The notes under the pieces were generated by a model, which was given only the letters and a program-made list of their open reading frames with translations, was not told where the DNA came from and ran no database searches. A program made the translations under genes and the position numbers. 64,000 bases of DNA from Cololabis saira (Eukaryota > Chordata > Actinopteri > Beloniformes > Belonidae): assembly GCF_033807715.1 (NCBI RefSeq), contig NC_084591.1, positions 28,422,590 to 28,486,589 on the forward strand, given 5' to 3'. How positions within the stretch are numbered: the stretch's first letter is position 1; each line of letters begins with the position of its first letter. This document shows, piece after piece, positions 25,201 through 36,774 of the stretch.

Positions 25201-25592
25201 TTTGTTGTCACTTACAACTCTTACTTTATTGTTATTCTTATCAATTATGATCATATTATTATAAGATCATATATTATAGTATTATTACATATTATATCTG
25301 TTATATATTACTATTATTAAATTTTTATATCACCATATATTAAATATATTATTATAGATATTATATATTATTATTACTACATTATCATATTGTTATGATT
25401 ATTACATTATTGTCATTATTACAACCATGATTATGACTGTGATGATAACAATAATTGCTGCTGTCACTTTCGAAGAGTGAAATTATTAGTATATGTTGGT
25501 TCTGATTAAGATCATGATTGTGAATATTATCATAATTATTACTACCGTTGTTCTCATTGTTATTATTATCAAACCATCATCACAACTAAAGT

Positions 25593-25650
<58 letters not shown>
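25200..25650. repeat. AT-rich low-complexity tract ending in a (TA)n microsatellite
   Basis: ATT/ATTATA-rich sequence leads into an uninterrupted TA run at about 25599-25649. No coding content was seen. Confidence 0.85.
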
Positions 25651-25651
<1 letters not shown>

Positions 25652-25853
25652 GGAGTACAGACGTGATCGCCAGGTCAAGCTGCGCCGTCGTCCCGGTGGA
25701 GAAACCTGCAGCTCTGTTGAGAATTACCGCTGGCTGAAATAAATCATTTAGGAAGATAAATGTTGGTTTAATAGATTAAATCTAACAGTTGTATCTACGC
25801 CTGTTAAGAAATTTGCTCCGGAAATTTTGAGATTTCTGCCTGCCGGCTCCGGA

Positions 25854-26064
25854 GCTGATTTATGGTTCCGCCGCGTTGAATCGACGCAGAACCTACGGCA
25901 TAGGGTACGGCGTAGGGTACGGCGTAGGGTACGGCGTAGGGTACGGGGTACGGCGTACGGCGCGTCGCCGCGTAACATCGACGCCTAGGGCGTAGCCTAG
26001 GGTGTAGGTTACGTAACCTATGCCGTAGGCTCTGCATTGGTGTAACACGGAACCATAAATCAGC
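25854..26064. mobile_element. Short GC-rich MITE with 12-bp internal tandem repeat
   Basis: The block begins GCTGATTTATGGTTCCG and ends with the inverse, GGAACCATAAATCAGC. These ends also occur inside both hAT copies (about 18769 and 20340, and at 62.75 and 63.06 kb). The interior contains about four copies of TACGGCGTAGGG. It is a free-standing member of the family embedded in those elements. Confidence 0.8.
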
Positions 26065-26884
26065 CTTTATTCTGGCGTGATCTTCGCGAACGGGCAAACT
26101 AGTGATTATGTACATTCACTGAGTGAATATTATGAAAGTAAAATATATATTTCTCGCTAGAAATGTAATCAAAACGCATTTTTATGCAGAAACTAACTCA
26201 AAATATTGATTTTATTCACTAAAAAATAAGAAATGTCCGCCATGTTGTTTTTTTTTAATTCAGTCCGCAAATGACGACGAAAAGCATTCTGGGAAATCTT
26301 TTTGTCACTAGATCAGCTAGTGAGGATCGGAAATCCCTACACCCCTAGGGACAGATTCAGGGCCACTACACGGGTTTTCCTTTCACTGCCATACCTGCCT
26401 CTTGCTGGGGCTCCCGGTCGGGCAACTGGAGTCTGGTGGGGGCTCCTGCTCGCTTCCCTGACGCCCCGGTCTGACCTCACCCCTCATTGCAATACATAAA
26501 CCACCAAATCTAACTCTAATAATTATTCCTGGCATTATCATGATGTATTGTTTCATAGTTTATTATTATATTAAGTTATGAAATCTCATGGGATGTTAAA
26601 CTATAGTATTATTATATTGTTATATATTATAGTATGGTGATATCATTTGGTTATATGTTATATTATATTGTTATATTATTATTTATTTATATGTTGTCAG
26701 CACAATTAAGAAATATAACGAAAAAAGAGTGTATGTGTGTGTATGTATGTATGTGTACTTGTATGTTTGTGTGTATATGTATATTATGTACGTACAGTAT
26801 GTATGTGTGTGCGTGTGTGTGTGTGTGTGTATGTATATATTTATATATAATTAAGAAAAGAGTAATGTAAAAATAAGAAGGACA
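26065..26884. other. Unassigned AT-rich interval with TG/TATG microsatellite
   Basis: No gene is recognised. Imperfect (TGTG/TATG)n repeats occupy about 26730-26835. A GC-richer stretch at 26300-26480 may be further transposon debris but was not identified. Confidence 0.4.
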
Positions 26885-27125
26885 TAAATAAATATTGTTA
26901 ATATTTTATGGAGAAGGGGCGGGATTAAATAAGTTATACTTCTTCCCACCCCTTTTCGGACATGCAAGTGAAATTACTGTGCTGTTTTTTGTTTTATTTT
27001 GTTTTGTTTTGTAAAATTGTCTTGATCGGCCATTTTGTATTATTATTTCTGTTTTACTTGTTCATATTTACGTTATATATCATTGCATGTTCGGAATAAA
27101 TCACTAACTAACTAACTAACTAACT
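26885..27125 (+). repeat. LINE 3' tail ending in (CTAA)n
   Basis: A GGGGCGGGATTAAATAAG block pairs with CTTCTTCCCACCCC. It is followed by CATGTTCGGAATAAATCAC and then a CTAA microsatellite. The same architecture recurs at 33490-33650 and 35870-36045, which indicates one LINE family with different 3' microsatellite ends. Confidence 0.6.
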
Positions 27126-27800
27126 AATATTTTATAAAAATTATGTTATATTAGGATATTACTATATTATTATGCTATATTTATATTATATTGTGCTACA
27201 CCACTCTATATGATAATTATTTGTTTACTTATTTACTCTCAAATTAATATTCTTAATTTATGTATCTACTTTCATCATCTTATTTACACGCACACACACA
27301 CACACACACAAACTCATGTCGTCTTTTGTCGTTTGCACTGTATGTTAATAAATTTAAAAAAAAATGTAACTGGGGCTACCAGCTCCTTTTGCCAATCAAA
27401 CGCGGAGAAGCTGACAGCACATCTTTACGGCATAATCAGAAAATGAATGCTTTGCTGAACAGACCCAAGGTTAGCACAAACTATCAAATGCTTCGCTAAG
27501 CTACATATCATGACAAAGACTGATGAGCAAAGGATGACTGATAGCTATTGGCTAAGCCAACTGTCAATCAGAAGTCTAAACCCCACTAGATTTATTGCTT
27601 TACATAAATTCACCTTATGTGATACAAAAAAAAAAAAAAAGCAACCCTTTTTAGACATCATGGATTTGAAATTTGGCTATGGAGACCAAAATCATTCTAA
27701 TACGAAGGCCGTAAATATGTTAATTACTGCCACAAAGTTAGACATTTTAACACTAGTCAATGGATGTTGACTCACTTTTCAAGCCAGCCCCTAGAAGTCA
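27126..27800. other. Unassigned interval with (AC)n repeat
   Basis: AT-rich sequence with an AC tract at about 27286-27310. The open frames (27210-27499, 27510-27770) have no recognisable product. Confidence 0.35.
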
Positions 27801-27804
27801 GTCA

Positions 27805-28055
27805 ATTAACTGAAATTTCCAAGTATGGGTAACTGCAGGCAGGGAAGGGGGCGTGGTGCGAGGGGAGGGGGCGTGGTGAGAACTGCAGTGGGTGTGCTGC
27901 GATCCAAGCCAATCAGTGGGTTTACAATGACATCTCAATTTTGTATTATATTTATCTAATTTATTATAACTATTTCCATTAGATAATTGCGGATTCATCC
28001 AAGTATGTGTTTATCTATAATATATAGGCTACTGCTAAATGCCTAAATTGTAAAT

Positions 28056-28097
<42 letters not shown>

Positions 28098-28412
28098 GAC
28101 GTTTAATTCAGAGCGATTTAGGCCTACTAAGCAAGAACAAAAAATACATCAGATATGCTAAGTAGTATAACAGTGTCAAATATTAATTATACGTAAGGGT
28201 TAGTGTATCACGAAGATCTGTAATGATACTAAGCATATAGTAAATAGTGCTGTGCCTATATAAAAGATAAAATATATGTTCCCCGCGTTTGAATTTCATT
28301 GGGCGGCTTGGTTTGCGGTACGCCCAGTGCTTAGTTCGCAGCACGCCCCCCTGTGATGTCACTCGCTACTCCCTGCCTGCAGTTACTCATGACTCGAAAT
28401 TTCTGTTACTTC
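27805..28412. mobile_element. Foldback-type non-autonomous element
   Basis: The left end (GAAATTTCCAAGTATGGG, then AACTGCAGGCAGGGA) is the inverse of the right end (TCCCTGCCTGCAGTTACTCA, then CGAAATTTC). The inner GGGGGCGTGGTG and GTGTGCTGCGATCC segments also have inverted partners at 28310-28350. A (TA)n tract lies in the centre (about 28060-28094). No coding capacity was found. Confidence 0.75.
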
Positions 28413-29187
28413 CAGCTTGACCTCAGTACAGAAGTTAGATTGTTGGCGCTTGACCAAACAAGACAGATTCTTCCCAACAAGGAAATCGCTATTTAGTTTA
28501 CAAAAAACAACCCAAAGTTAAATTCATGACCAACAGAATGAATAAAATAAAATGTCCCCACTTTCATGGAAAACATACTATGGATTACAAGTGACTTTTC
28601 TCAGAAGACCAAATCTGAGTCGTGCCACAAGAAAAACTGATAAATAATGCAATTAAATAAAATCCTTTATGTCATTATTTGTGAAATGTAAACACACAAT
28701 ATTAGATTACAAATTGTAACATTTTCTGTATTTTCATCAGACTATACAATCATTTGGAAAAAAAAAAAAAGCAATAGGCTACCTTTCACGCGAAAAATAG
28801 TAAATTATCAATATTTTCCATAGTGTTAGTTAAAAATAAAAATAAATCACACACACACTGCCATATTTATAGCTGTTGAAGGTCTAGTCTTTACAGATAA
28901 TTACAACTGTAAATCCAGCACTCTGGAGAAAATAAATAACAGGGAAAACATGAAAACTAATATTCTAATGGTTACAAAATTTGTGCATATTTTGTCTTTT
29001 TTTCCTGGTTGTCTTTCACTAGAGTTCATCTTGTGTCCAAAAAGAAGGTAAAAAAAAGCAAAAAAAAAACTAAGAGAGCAACATGGAAAAATGCTGACGG
29101 ACAGTCACCCGGCTTCATGTGTGGAGATGGCAGACACGCTCCCATGTTTCAGAAGACCAAAAGATAATAATCTTAACAGGAACAGCT
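28413..29187 (-). other. spty2d1: Downstream flank and probable 3' UTR of SPTY2D1
   Basis: AT-rich sequence after the SPTY2D1 stop on the - strand. No repeat family was recognised, and I could not choose a convincing polyadenylation signal. Confidence 0.35.
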
Positions 29188-32100
29188 TCAGTTAGTTTTC
29201 TGCCTCTTGGGTTTTTTCCGATTCATCTCCTCTTCCTCTCGTTTCTCCTCCTCCAAATCTTCTTGTACAGCCATTCGCAGACTATAGAAGCAAGGTGCAG
29301 AAAATGTCAAAAACAACGTTTCGGAAAAGGAAGCATGCAACACATCTCTATATAAAAAAAACTAAATAAATGCATACAAATAGATTTTTTATTTTTTTAA
29401 ATCTCATTACCTCCTGGCTTCTTCTTTAGCAATATCTTTCCAGCTGCTTTCCATGAATTTAAGTGCATAGTCACTCTCATCTTTGTATCTGAGGAGGTTC
29501 AAACATACATGTTTTCATACAGAATGTGGTTTACACTTACTCCTTAGACCACATTATGTGGGGCAAAACCTACCTGTTTCGATCATAACCAAAGATTTCC
29601 CGAATGTGCCTTGAAATTTCATCTTGCTCATCACCTCCATCATCAATAAAATCATCCATTTCAGAATCATACTCAGCCTCTTCATCCTCATATTTCCTCT
29701 TGTATGCTGATGTGATGGGTGGTAACATTGTTCCTGAAATGTAGAAATTAATTTCATATTAGACTCTTTTTTTTTTTTAAACCCTTTTCAACATGAACAC
29801 GCCCTGCAGTTCTCCTTGGAGGAACCAACATGTGATTTTTGTTTCTGAATTAGTGGTCACAAAGCTCAAATTCACACTGGAAGGTTGGTGACACTGAACT
29901 GTGTCCATCTTTGTTAGACAGAAAGGTTTGCTGCTCTGTGACCCAGAAATGATGACAAAGGCAGCCAGATTGTGGCTGACACTCTTAATGCAGTTTGGCA
30001 AACAAACCCTTTGCCGAGTAACACTGATTGTCGTATCAGAGGGTTTGCAAAATATCAGCGACTACAAACGGCAAAGCACGGTCTGTTTTATTATATTCAT
30101 TATAATTTACTGATAATACATTATGGCGTGCTTAATGACTTATTTGCAGTTTACACAACACCATAATATGAAATCATTGCAAACCAGCTGTGAATACAAA
30201 TATAGAGTACAAATACATGTCTGCTTTCATGCCTTGTGCACATTTTCAGTCATGAAATGTAATTATTCCCCTACATACAATGCATCATGCATGATATTTG
30301 GGATTTTTATGTGCAACTCTACAGAAGTATTTTACAGAATATACTACAAAATTACGCACAGTGAAGACTATCGATGATCAAATAATTTCAGGCCCTCAAT
30401 AAAAAGCTACCAACCATCTAACACCAAACAACATGCTTGAAAAAGACAAATGTATACATTTTAATAATGCTGAGTCAGGGAATGAACCAAGTACATTGAT
30501 TGAAATTATGAGAGAATATTACTATGCTTTATTAATTTATTAGTATCACGAGAACTGTTACGATTTGTATTAGTACTTATCAAATCTCTACACTAGGCAC
30601 AATATTGAAAACCCCAGTTATGGCAATAATATAATGATCTCTAAAGTTCTTACCTGGTGGTCTATTCATTGTAGGTCTGGGTGGCATCCCTGGTCTCTGT
30701 GGCATTCCTGGTCCTGGTCTCTGTGGCATTCCTGGTCCCTGTGGCATTCCTGGTCTCTGCGGCATTCCCGGTCTCTGCGGCATTCCCGGTCTCTGCGGCA
30801 TTCCTGGCCGAGGGGGAACTCCTGATCTGGGCCCACCAAAATTCTTAGATGATATAGTCTCTGACACCACAGTGCACTTGGGTTTTCCTGGTCCTGAGCC
30901 AAAGCTGCCAGTTGGTCTCCCCGGCACCGGTCCTGCACCACTAGGCCTATTTGGCACAGCTCCAGGAGGCCGGGATGCCCCACCTCTGGGGTGACCCTGT
31001 ACGCCTCTTCCACCAGGCCTGACTTGGGGCATACTACTAGGTTTTGTGTGGGGTGTACCTCCAGGCCTTCCTGGAAGTTGGCTCGGTGGCTTGGAAGGAC
31101 CGCCTGACGAAGGTCTCATCGTTGAACTACCACTTGATTTGACTGCAGAATTAACTCCGGCCCTTTGTAATTCTCCTTTACTAGGTTTATGGCCTCCAAC
31201 CGTAGGTCCTTGCTTTAAGGTGCTACCCTGATTGGGTCTGGTCTGTTGTGAGCTCCCCTGGTGATACTTTTGGCCTGTACTTGAAGAAGCAGCACTAGAA
31301 TACCTGTTCCCTGAAGTGCCAGAGGCTCCTTTTTGAAGTAACGACGAGCTTTCAGTTCTGGATTTAAGGTCACTTGAGGTGCTAGATTTGTGGCTCGACG
31401 AGGGCCTGGGGCCCGATTGTTTGGCAGAAACCTGAGATGATGAGACTTTTGATGGACCTTTACTGTTCGTAGCACTTGATGTACTTGACATACTCGTCTT
31501 GGATCTTTCTCCATTGCTATGAAATGCATGGGCTCTATCCTTTTCTCTGTTGCTAATGGAGGACTTGGAAGAAGACGGGCCTCTATCGCCTGACTGTGTT
31601 GGGGGTGGCCTCTTGCCTGATTTTGAAGGCACACTTGGCTTTTCTAGAGAGTTCTTTTGCGGTTTGCAATGCTTCTGTTCCTTCTGTACAGTCCCTTTTC
31701 TTACAGAACTAGAGCTAGACTGAGACTTGACATCTCTTTCTTTCTCTACTTTTAAGTCTCTGCTTTTGTCAGGTCTCTTAGCGTGGCGCTCCATCTCCAT
31801 TTCCCGGATCTCATCGGCTGTGTGGAGCCTCTCCTCCTTTTTCACTTTGGGCTTTAGCTCAACCGGCTCAAACTGCTTCTTCTCCGCCAATCTGAGTAAG
31901 TCAGCAAAGTTCATGGTAGGTTGGGCAGGTTTGGGTGGTCCACAAGATTTCTTAGAAGATGATTTGCTGCTGCTACTGCTGCTGCTGCTTCCACTAACAC
32001 CCATGGTTTTCCGTGGTCTCGGCTGCTCTGGTTCTTGCTCCGTCTCCGATTCGCTCTGCTCATACTCATAATAATCTTCATCATCCAGTGGGTCGATTGC

Positions 32101-33984
32101 GTTATTTCTGAATCTTTCAGCATCATCTGAATCATTTTGCTGTGAATTTTGTTTTGAGCCCCTTTTTTTAGGAACCTCCACCACTGGAACTCCATTGTAG
32201 CCTTTGAAATTGTCCTTGGTTCTGGAAGCCATTGCTCTGGCTTTACGGTCCGACTTTAACTCAACTCTCTTAGCCAAAAGTGTCTCTTTCTCTTTTCTCA
32301 TTTGTGATTCTAAAGAAACAAAAAAATAATACACATTTAAACTTTTCAACAATAACACAGTGAGTACAATACAAAGATGTACAGAACATGACATACCTTT
32401 CTTTTTGGAGTCATGGAACTGCTTCTTCAGAAGTGCTTGCACAGCAGCAGGATTTACTCCCTTTGACTTCGGGTCCTTTTTGGGAGGGCCAGCTTGCAAA
32501 CTGTATCTCTTCTGCACAAAGGAAAGGAAATAAATATTAGATACAGGTTTATGGAACAATTACTCGTCTTTTTTAAGTTCTTAAATCCCTTAATTACAGG
32601 GTTATGTTATGTTATGAATCTTTATTTCGGCTTGTACACACTTTTTACAAAACAAGATGAAAAGGTAAAAAAAAAACATTTCCTTTGCCGAAAAGGTGTA
32701 GGCTGAAGCCGTAGCTTATAGTGCCTACCCTTTTTTTCTTATGATCAGCTTAAATATGAGACATTAGCATTACTCAGTGGAAACAAACAATACATAAAAA
32801 GACAAAAATAGGTAAGACAAAATATAAAATTGACGTTTCACATTCTAGAATGTTTTTGATAGTATACTTTATATTTATAGTGTTTTATATTTATTTACAG
32901 TATTTTCTTTAAACATTTCCTTAAACTTGAAGATAGAACTACACATGTTTGCTTTTATATTTTTATTTTTATTTTTTACTGTATTGCACCAATCACCACA
33001 ACAAATTCCTTGTGTGTGTTGACAAATTTGGCAATAAACCCCCTTTCTGATTCTGACATTTTTAGGTTACCGTATTATTACAACTATTCCATATTTCTCT
33101 AGCCTTAATTGATGTCCATCTCTTTTTTATATTAGTTCTTGCTGTCATCTCAAACATGAGTTTCCCCCTCAGGTCATAGCGGGTTTCTTTTATCTGGAAC
33201 AGGTCCTGAATGTAGTTTGGTAGCAGTTTCTGCTGGGCTTTAAAGGCAAATAAAACAGTTTTCTGCTCTACTATATCATGGAATTTTAAAGGGTTGTACA
33301 ATGTAATGAATTATGTATGGAAGAATCTGAATAAAAAAAAAAAACAAAGAATCCAAATCAAACATTACATTCAAAAGAACAATTAAAGCCTGTATGTTAA
33401 GTAAATATAATGAAATATGTTAGTTAAGTTTGAGTGACATACCCATGGACGGCGGTAATTTTATTTTATTCACTTAGTTGTTGTTTTTTTTTTTTTATTT
33501 ATGTTATTTGTGAAGTTATTTCTTGGAAAAAGGGGCAGATCAGATAAGATTCTTCTTCTTTCTGCTCCCTTTTCATTCACAATTTAAGAACATTTGTATT
33601 TTTATTGAATTGTTTTATTTTTTTGAATGAAATAAAGAATAAATGAATGAAAACGAAGAAATATTAGATACAGGTTTATGGACAATTACTCGTCTTTTTT
33701 AAGTTCTTAAATCCCTTAATTACAGGGTTGTACAATGTGATGAATTATCCAGGTTTCTCTAGAGATCTCCATTCATACACGTGTATAAACTCAAGCATGC
33801 AGAGTCAGTCAGGTGTGAGTTTAGCAGCTGGCTGCACCATCACACCCTGAAAACTGGTTTCAATACGGCTGCCGTGGTGTTACAGATTGAATATTTAGTA
33901 TAACCTGAGTGTGTAGCTCACCTGTACACCACCGCCGGTGCGGTTCTGTGTGGCGATGTCCAGTATATTGTCAAAGTCCATCAT
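29188..33984 (-). CDS. spty2d1: SPTY2D1, SPT2-family histone chaperone
   Basis: Exons in transcript order (- strand): 33984-33922, 32511-32397, 32309-30654, 29733-29574, 29488-29411 and 29281-29188. All are GT-AG and in phase, giving 721 aa, somewhat longer than the human protein. The N-terminus matches the family ([10 protein letters not shown], then [15 protein letters not shown]). A basic segment follows, with [17 protein letters not shown] and the motif [19 protein letters not shown] long Ser/Lys/Pro-rich disordered middle leads to an array of MPQRPG repeats. The conserved C-terminal region (about 612-721) holds the acidic block and DDFIDDGG, then [10 protein letters not shown] and [12 protein letters not shown]. 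It is the part that binds histones H3-H4 in this family. Two ATGs in tandem open exon 1 (33984 and 33981); family alignment favours the second, and the first adds one Met. The protein is nuclear by family knowledge. Confidence 0.95.
30660..30815 (-). repeat. spty2d1: Coding minisatellite for GMPQRP-type hexapeptides in SPTY2D1
   Basis: An 18-bp unit, CCTGGTCTCTGTGGCATT on the + strand with variants, repeats about seven to eight times in frame. It encodes PGMPQR-like proline repeats just before the conserved C-terminal domain. The units are highly alike, which suggests recent expansion. Confidence 0.85.
32533..33729. repeat. LINE debris between 70-bp direct repeats in SPTY2D1 intron 1
   Basis: A 71-bp sequence at 32533-32603 (AATATTAGATACAGGTTTAT at its start, TTACAGGGTT at its end) recurs with one base missing at 33660-33729. 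Between the copies lie a - strand LINE tail (about 32610-32760), a + strand repeat 3' end ending CTTTCTGATTCTGAC (about 32955-33059), a - strand ORF2 carboxy terminus (33301-33062, with KAREIWNS), and a + strand LINE tail (about 33490-33650). Confidence 0.75.
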
Positions 33985-34450
33985 TTTGGCAGCAGATGAT
34001 GATGATGAAAGCTTACAGCCAAGCCAAACTCGCCCAGGAGGGGGGGATTACCGTTTTCAAGAGATATCAAACTGCCCTTATCTTGACAGTTTAAAAATAC
34101 GCCGTCAAATTCAGTTTAGGGGGGAAAGAAATGACTAACGAACAGTTAATCCCACCTCATTTCATAACTTGAAGATAGCATAAGCTAGCGAATTTAGCTA
34201 ACCCTGGGTTTACAAGAGCAGGACGAGCTTGCCCTTTGTAAGGAAAACACAAAGAACGAAGACAAGATCCATCTGTCACGTTTATGACTAAATGGCGAGA
34301 AACCCATCCACACAATTCGCTATTATTAACGCCGAGTGTTGGTACAACTGAGCAAAGAGTAGGGGAAAAAATTAAAGCTACAAAGACGAATGTACGGAAG
34401 TGAGATAGTTCACCGCATACGTACTTCCGTTTTCGTGTACGCACACGTCT
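33985..34450 (-). promoter_or_regulatory. spty2d1: SPTY2D1 promoter region with paired ETS-like sites
   Basis: About 410-450 bases upstream of the SPTY2D1 start lie ACGGAAGTGA (34394-34403) and an inverted TACTTCCGTT (34422-34431). These are ETS-type core motifs in opposite orientation, 18 bases apart. The area is richer in CpG than its surroundings. The regulatory role is inferred. Confidence 0.45.
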
Positions 34451-36340
34451 TCAAAAAGGGGCTATAATCCATGAAAGGGAGGGGGGGGATCTATCTTGAC
34501 CAGAAGTGTAAACCGCAAGAGAGATTGTAGAATGCTTATAAAATTACAGGGGTCTGCTACTACGTGAAAATAATTGTACAAAAGTACAATATGCCTTTAT
34601 GGACATGTCTATGATATGTCTGAAATTACTCAAGGCTTCACGTCGAGTCCATTCCACTTTTCTCCTGGTTTTATATGTGGTTTACAGCTTCCCATCTTCG
34701 TCATTGTGGTTTCTTCACGTAATATCCGTTATAAAAAAATAACACTGACCACGTTGACAGCAGAGACCACACGATGTCGCTACTTTAAAACTATATAGAA
34801 TAATCTGGTAGTTTTATGGGAAGTGTCAATCGATGTTTTTTTCCCCTGTGTAACGAGTGGGACGTGTAATTATCGAAAACAGATGCACGTGAACTGTTAT
34901 GAAAACAAACGCAGTTTATGGTTTTCAGTGGAGTAAGTGCTTTAAGAATAACATTTCGTAGAATAAACCAAGCTGTGCAATGCAGCATGACACATGTTTA
35001 AATAAAATGACAATATTTGGCTCACAGACAGTATAACAAATGTACCTGAGGGGATTAATACAGTGTTTTTTCATTTGAATTTTAATTACTAACTTTAACT
35101 GCCAAACAGCAGGGATAAAAAGTAAAAAATCCTTTTAAAAAAGTAAACAAAACTGAATACACAGGACATCCACTGAAACTTTTTGCTTTATTTAATAAAT
35201 AAATACGTTTGAATATGATAGATAACTAAATGAATAAAGCAAAATTGCCTATTACATCTTTTTATTATTTCCTAGTATTAATCATATCGCCATCACTCAT
35301 TAATCTGTATAGCCTAAGTAGTTAAAATCAGCTCTACAGCATGATATTTACACATTTGTTCTTCAGTATCCCCAATAATAAATCAGTGATGTCAAACAGT
35401 ATGTCAGGTTAAGGGAACACATTTTAATTCTTTATCCTTCTGCACTTTTACAAAACTAAGATATTTCCATGAGTCAATTAGTTTTACATTGGAGTAATCC
35501 CAACCTGCTAAATTAAGGATCAGAAAATGTTCTGCTAATATAAGTAGATTGCTCCTTGCACAGACCGTTCCCTTTTCATTACACTAGAAATCAGAATCAG
35601 AATCAGAATCAGCTTTATTGGCCAGGTTCGAACATTGTCCAACAAGGAATTTGACTCTGGTAATTTCGCTCTTTGGTATTATATAAAATTTATATAATAT
35701 AATATAATATATATAATTTATTAGTATTTATAAAATAAACAATAAACAAATAAACAAATGTGGTATTTCTATGTACAGTATAAACATGATGGGTCCGTAC
35801 AGTAAAATGTCAGGTTTATTTTTTATTCATTTTTGTCTTTTTTTTGTTTGCATAATGTTATGTTCGCATGTGTTAGCTAGTCATATTTAAGGAGAGGGGG
35901 TGAGAGTTTATAAGTTTTACTTCTTCTCACTCCCTTTCGAATATGTACTTTGTTATGTCTCATGTTAAGACGATTGTCTTATTTTCTTTCTTTTTTTATA
36001 TGATTCATATTCGAAATAAACACTACTACTACTACTACTACTAATGATAAGGTGCAGCAGTTTGAGGTAGTGAGAAGGACAGTTCTGAATAAAAATAAGA
36101 AATAAGTATGGCCTATTTACAATTTTAACAGACAAATTATACAAAAAATACAAAAAAGAATATACAAAAGAAATACAAAAGTGAGAGGTGCAGCAGAGTG
36201 AGTCAGAAAGAAAAGGCATTCATATGGATTTAAATATTTCATTTAACATATTCACGATTTTCTAATATGAAGTGCTTCTTAAAACAATACTTGTTTTGGC
36301 ACAGCTGGATGCTGATGGACAGCAAAGAATATCATGGCCC
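34451..36340. other. Intergenic region between divergent SPTY2D1 and TMEM86A
   Basis: AT-rich noncoding sequence. At 35590-35650 an (AATCAG)n start followed by CTTTATTGGCCAGGTTCGAA marks a dispersed teleost repeat. It is the opposite orientation of the end seen near 33035-33059. No gene was found. Confidence 0.5.
35870..36045 (+). repeat. LINE 3' tail ending in (ACT)n
   Basis: GGAGAGGGGGTGAGAGTTTATAAG pairs with CTTCTTCTCACTCCC. It is followed by TTCGAAATAAACACTACTAC and an ACT microsatellite. This is the same architecture as at 26885-27125. Confidence 0.6.
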
Positions 36341-36480
36341 CCTATAGCTCAGTTGGATTTATTCGGGACTCCGAATGGAGCCGATATTAAAATAGAGCAG
36401 TAGATGTCGTGCTTTTTTGTCTAATATCTAACCCTTGATCCGATGTGCCGCATTAACACCGGATTGTGGTGCACAATAGA
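36340..36480 (+). repeat. Possible tRNA-derived fragment (SINE or tRNA relic)
   Basis: GCCCCCTATAGCTCAGTTGG at about 36343 resembles the acceptor and D-arm start of a tRNA, including an A-box (TAGCTCAGTTGG). No B-box or closing acceptor strand follows, so it is at most a 5' fragment. Confidence 0.25.
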
Positions 36481-36539
36481 CAATAAGCTTGAGCATTCTA
36501 TTTATGAAAAATGTAAATAAAAGCCATCTGCTTCGACAT

Positions 36540-36774
36540 GTAAACAGAGCAGCGAGTCGTCCAATCAGGGCGTCCCTAGCCCTTGGCCCCGCCCCCTCCG
36601 ACACCGTTCTCGCTCCCTATTGGTTGAATCTGAAGACCTGCCTACGTCGTGGTTCGCTTGACTCCGCCCACCCGATCGAGGACAAAAACAGTCGGCATCC
36701 TCTGACAGTTCAACACAAACAGGAAGATTAAACACATTTTGTACATTGTCGACACGGTGGGCACCAAGAGAGAA
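36540..36774 (+). promoter_or_regulatory. tmem86a: TMEM86A promoter and 5' UTR region
   Basis: CCAAT (36561-36565), a GC box CCCCGCCCCC (36587-36596) and an inverted CCAAT (ATTGG, 36619-36623) cluster 150-215 bases before the TMEM86A ATG in a GC-rich stretch. No TATA box was seen. The start of transcription probably falls between about 36640 and 36720. Confidence 0.6.

Noticed and set aside
32310..32396. Coding continuation between SPTY2D1 exons 2 and 3 in the 659-codon open frame
   Set aside because: It is an 86-bp-scale intron with a good donor and acceptor. The translated piece is hydrophobic and unlike the family.
36340..36480. tRNA gene
   Set aside because: Only the 5' quarter resembles a tRNA. 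There is no B-box, anticodon arm or closing acceptor stem, so it is kept only as a low-confidence fragment.
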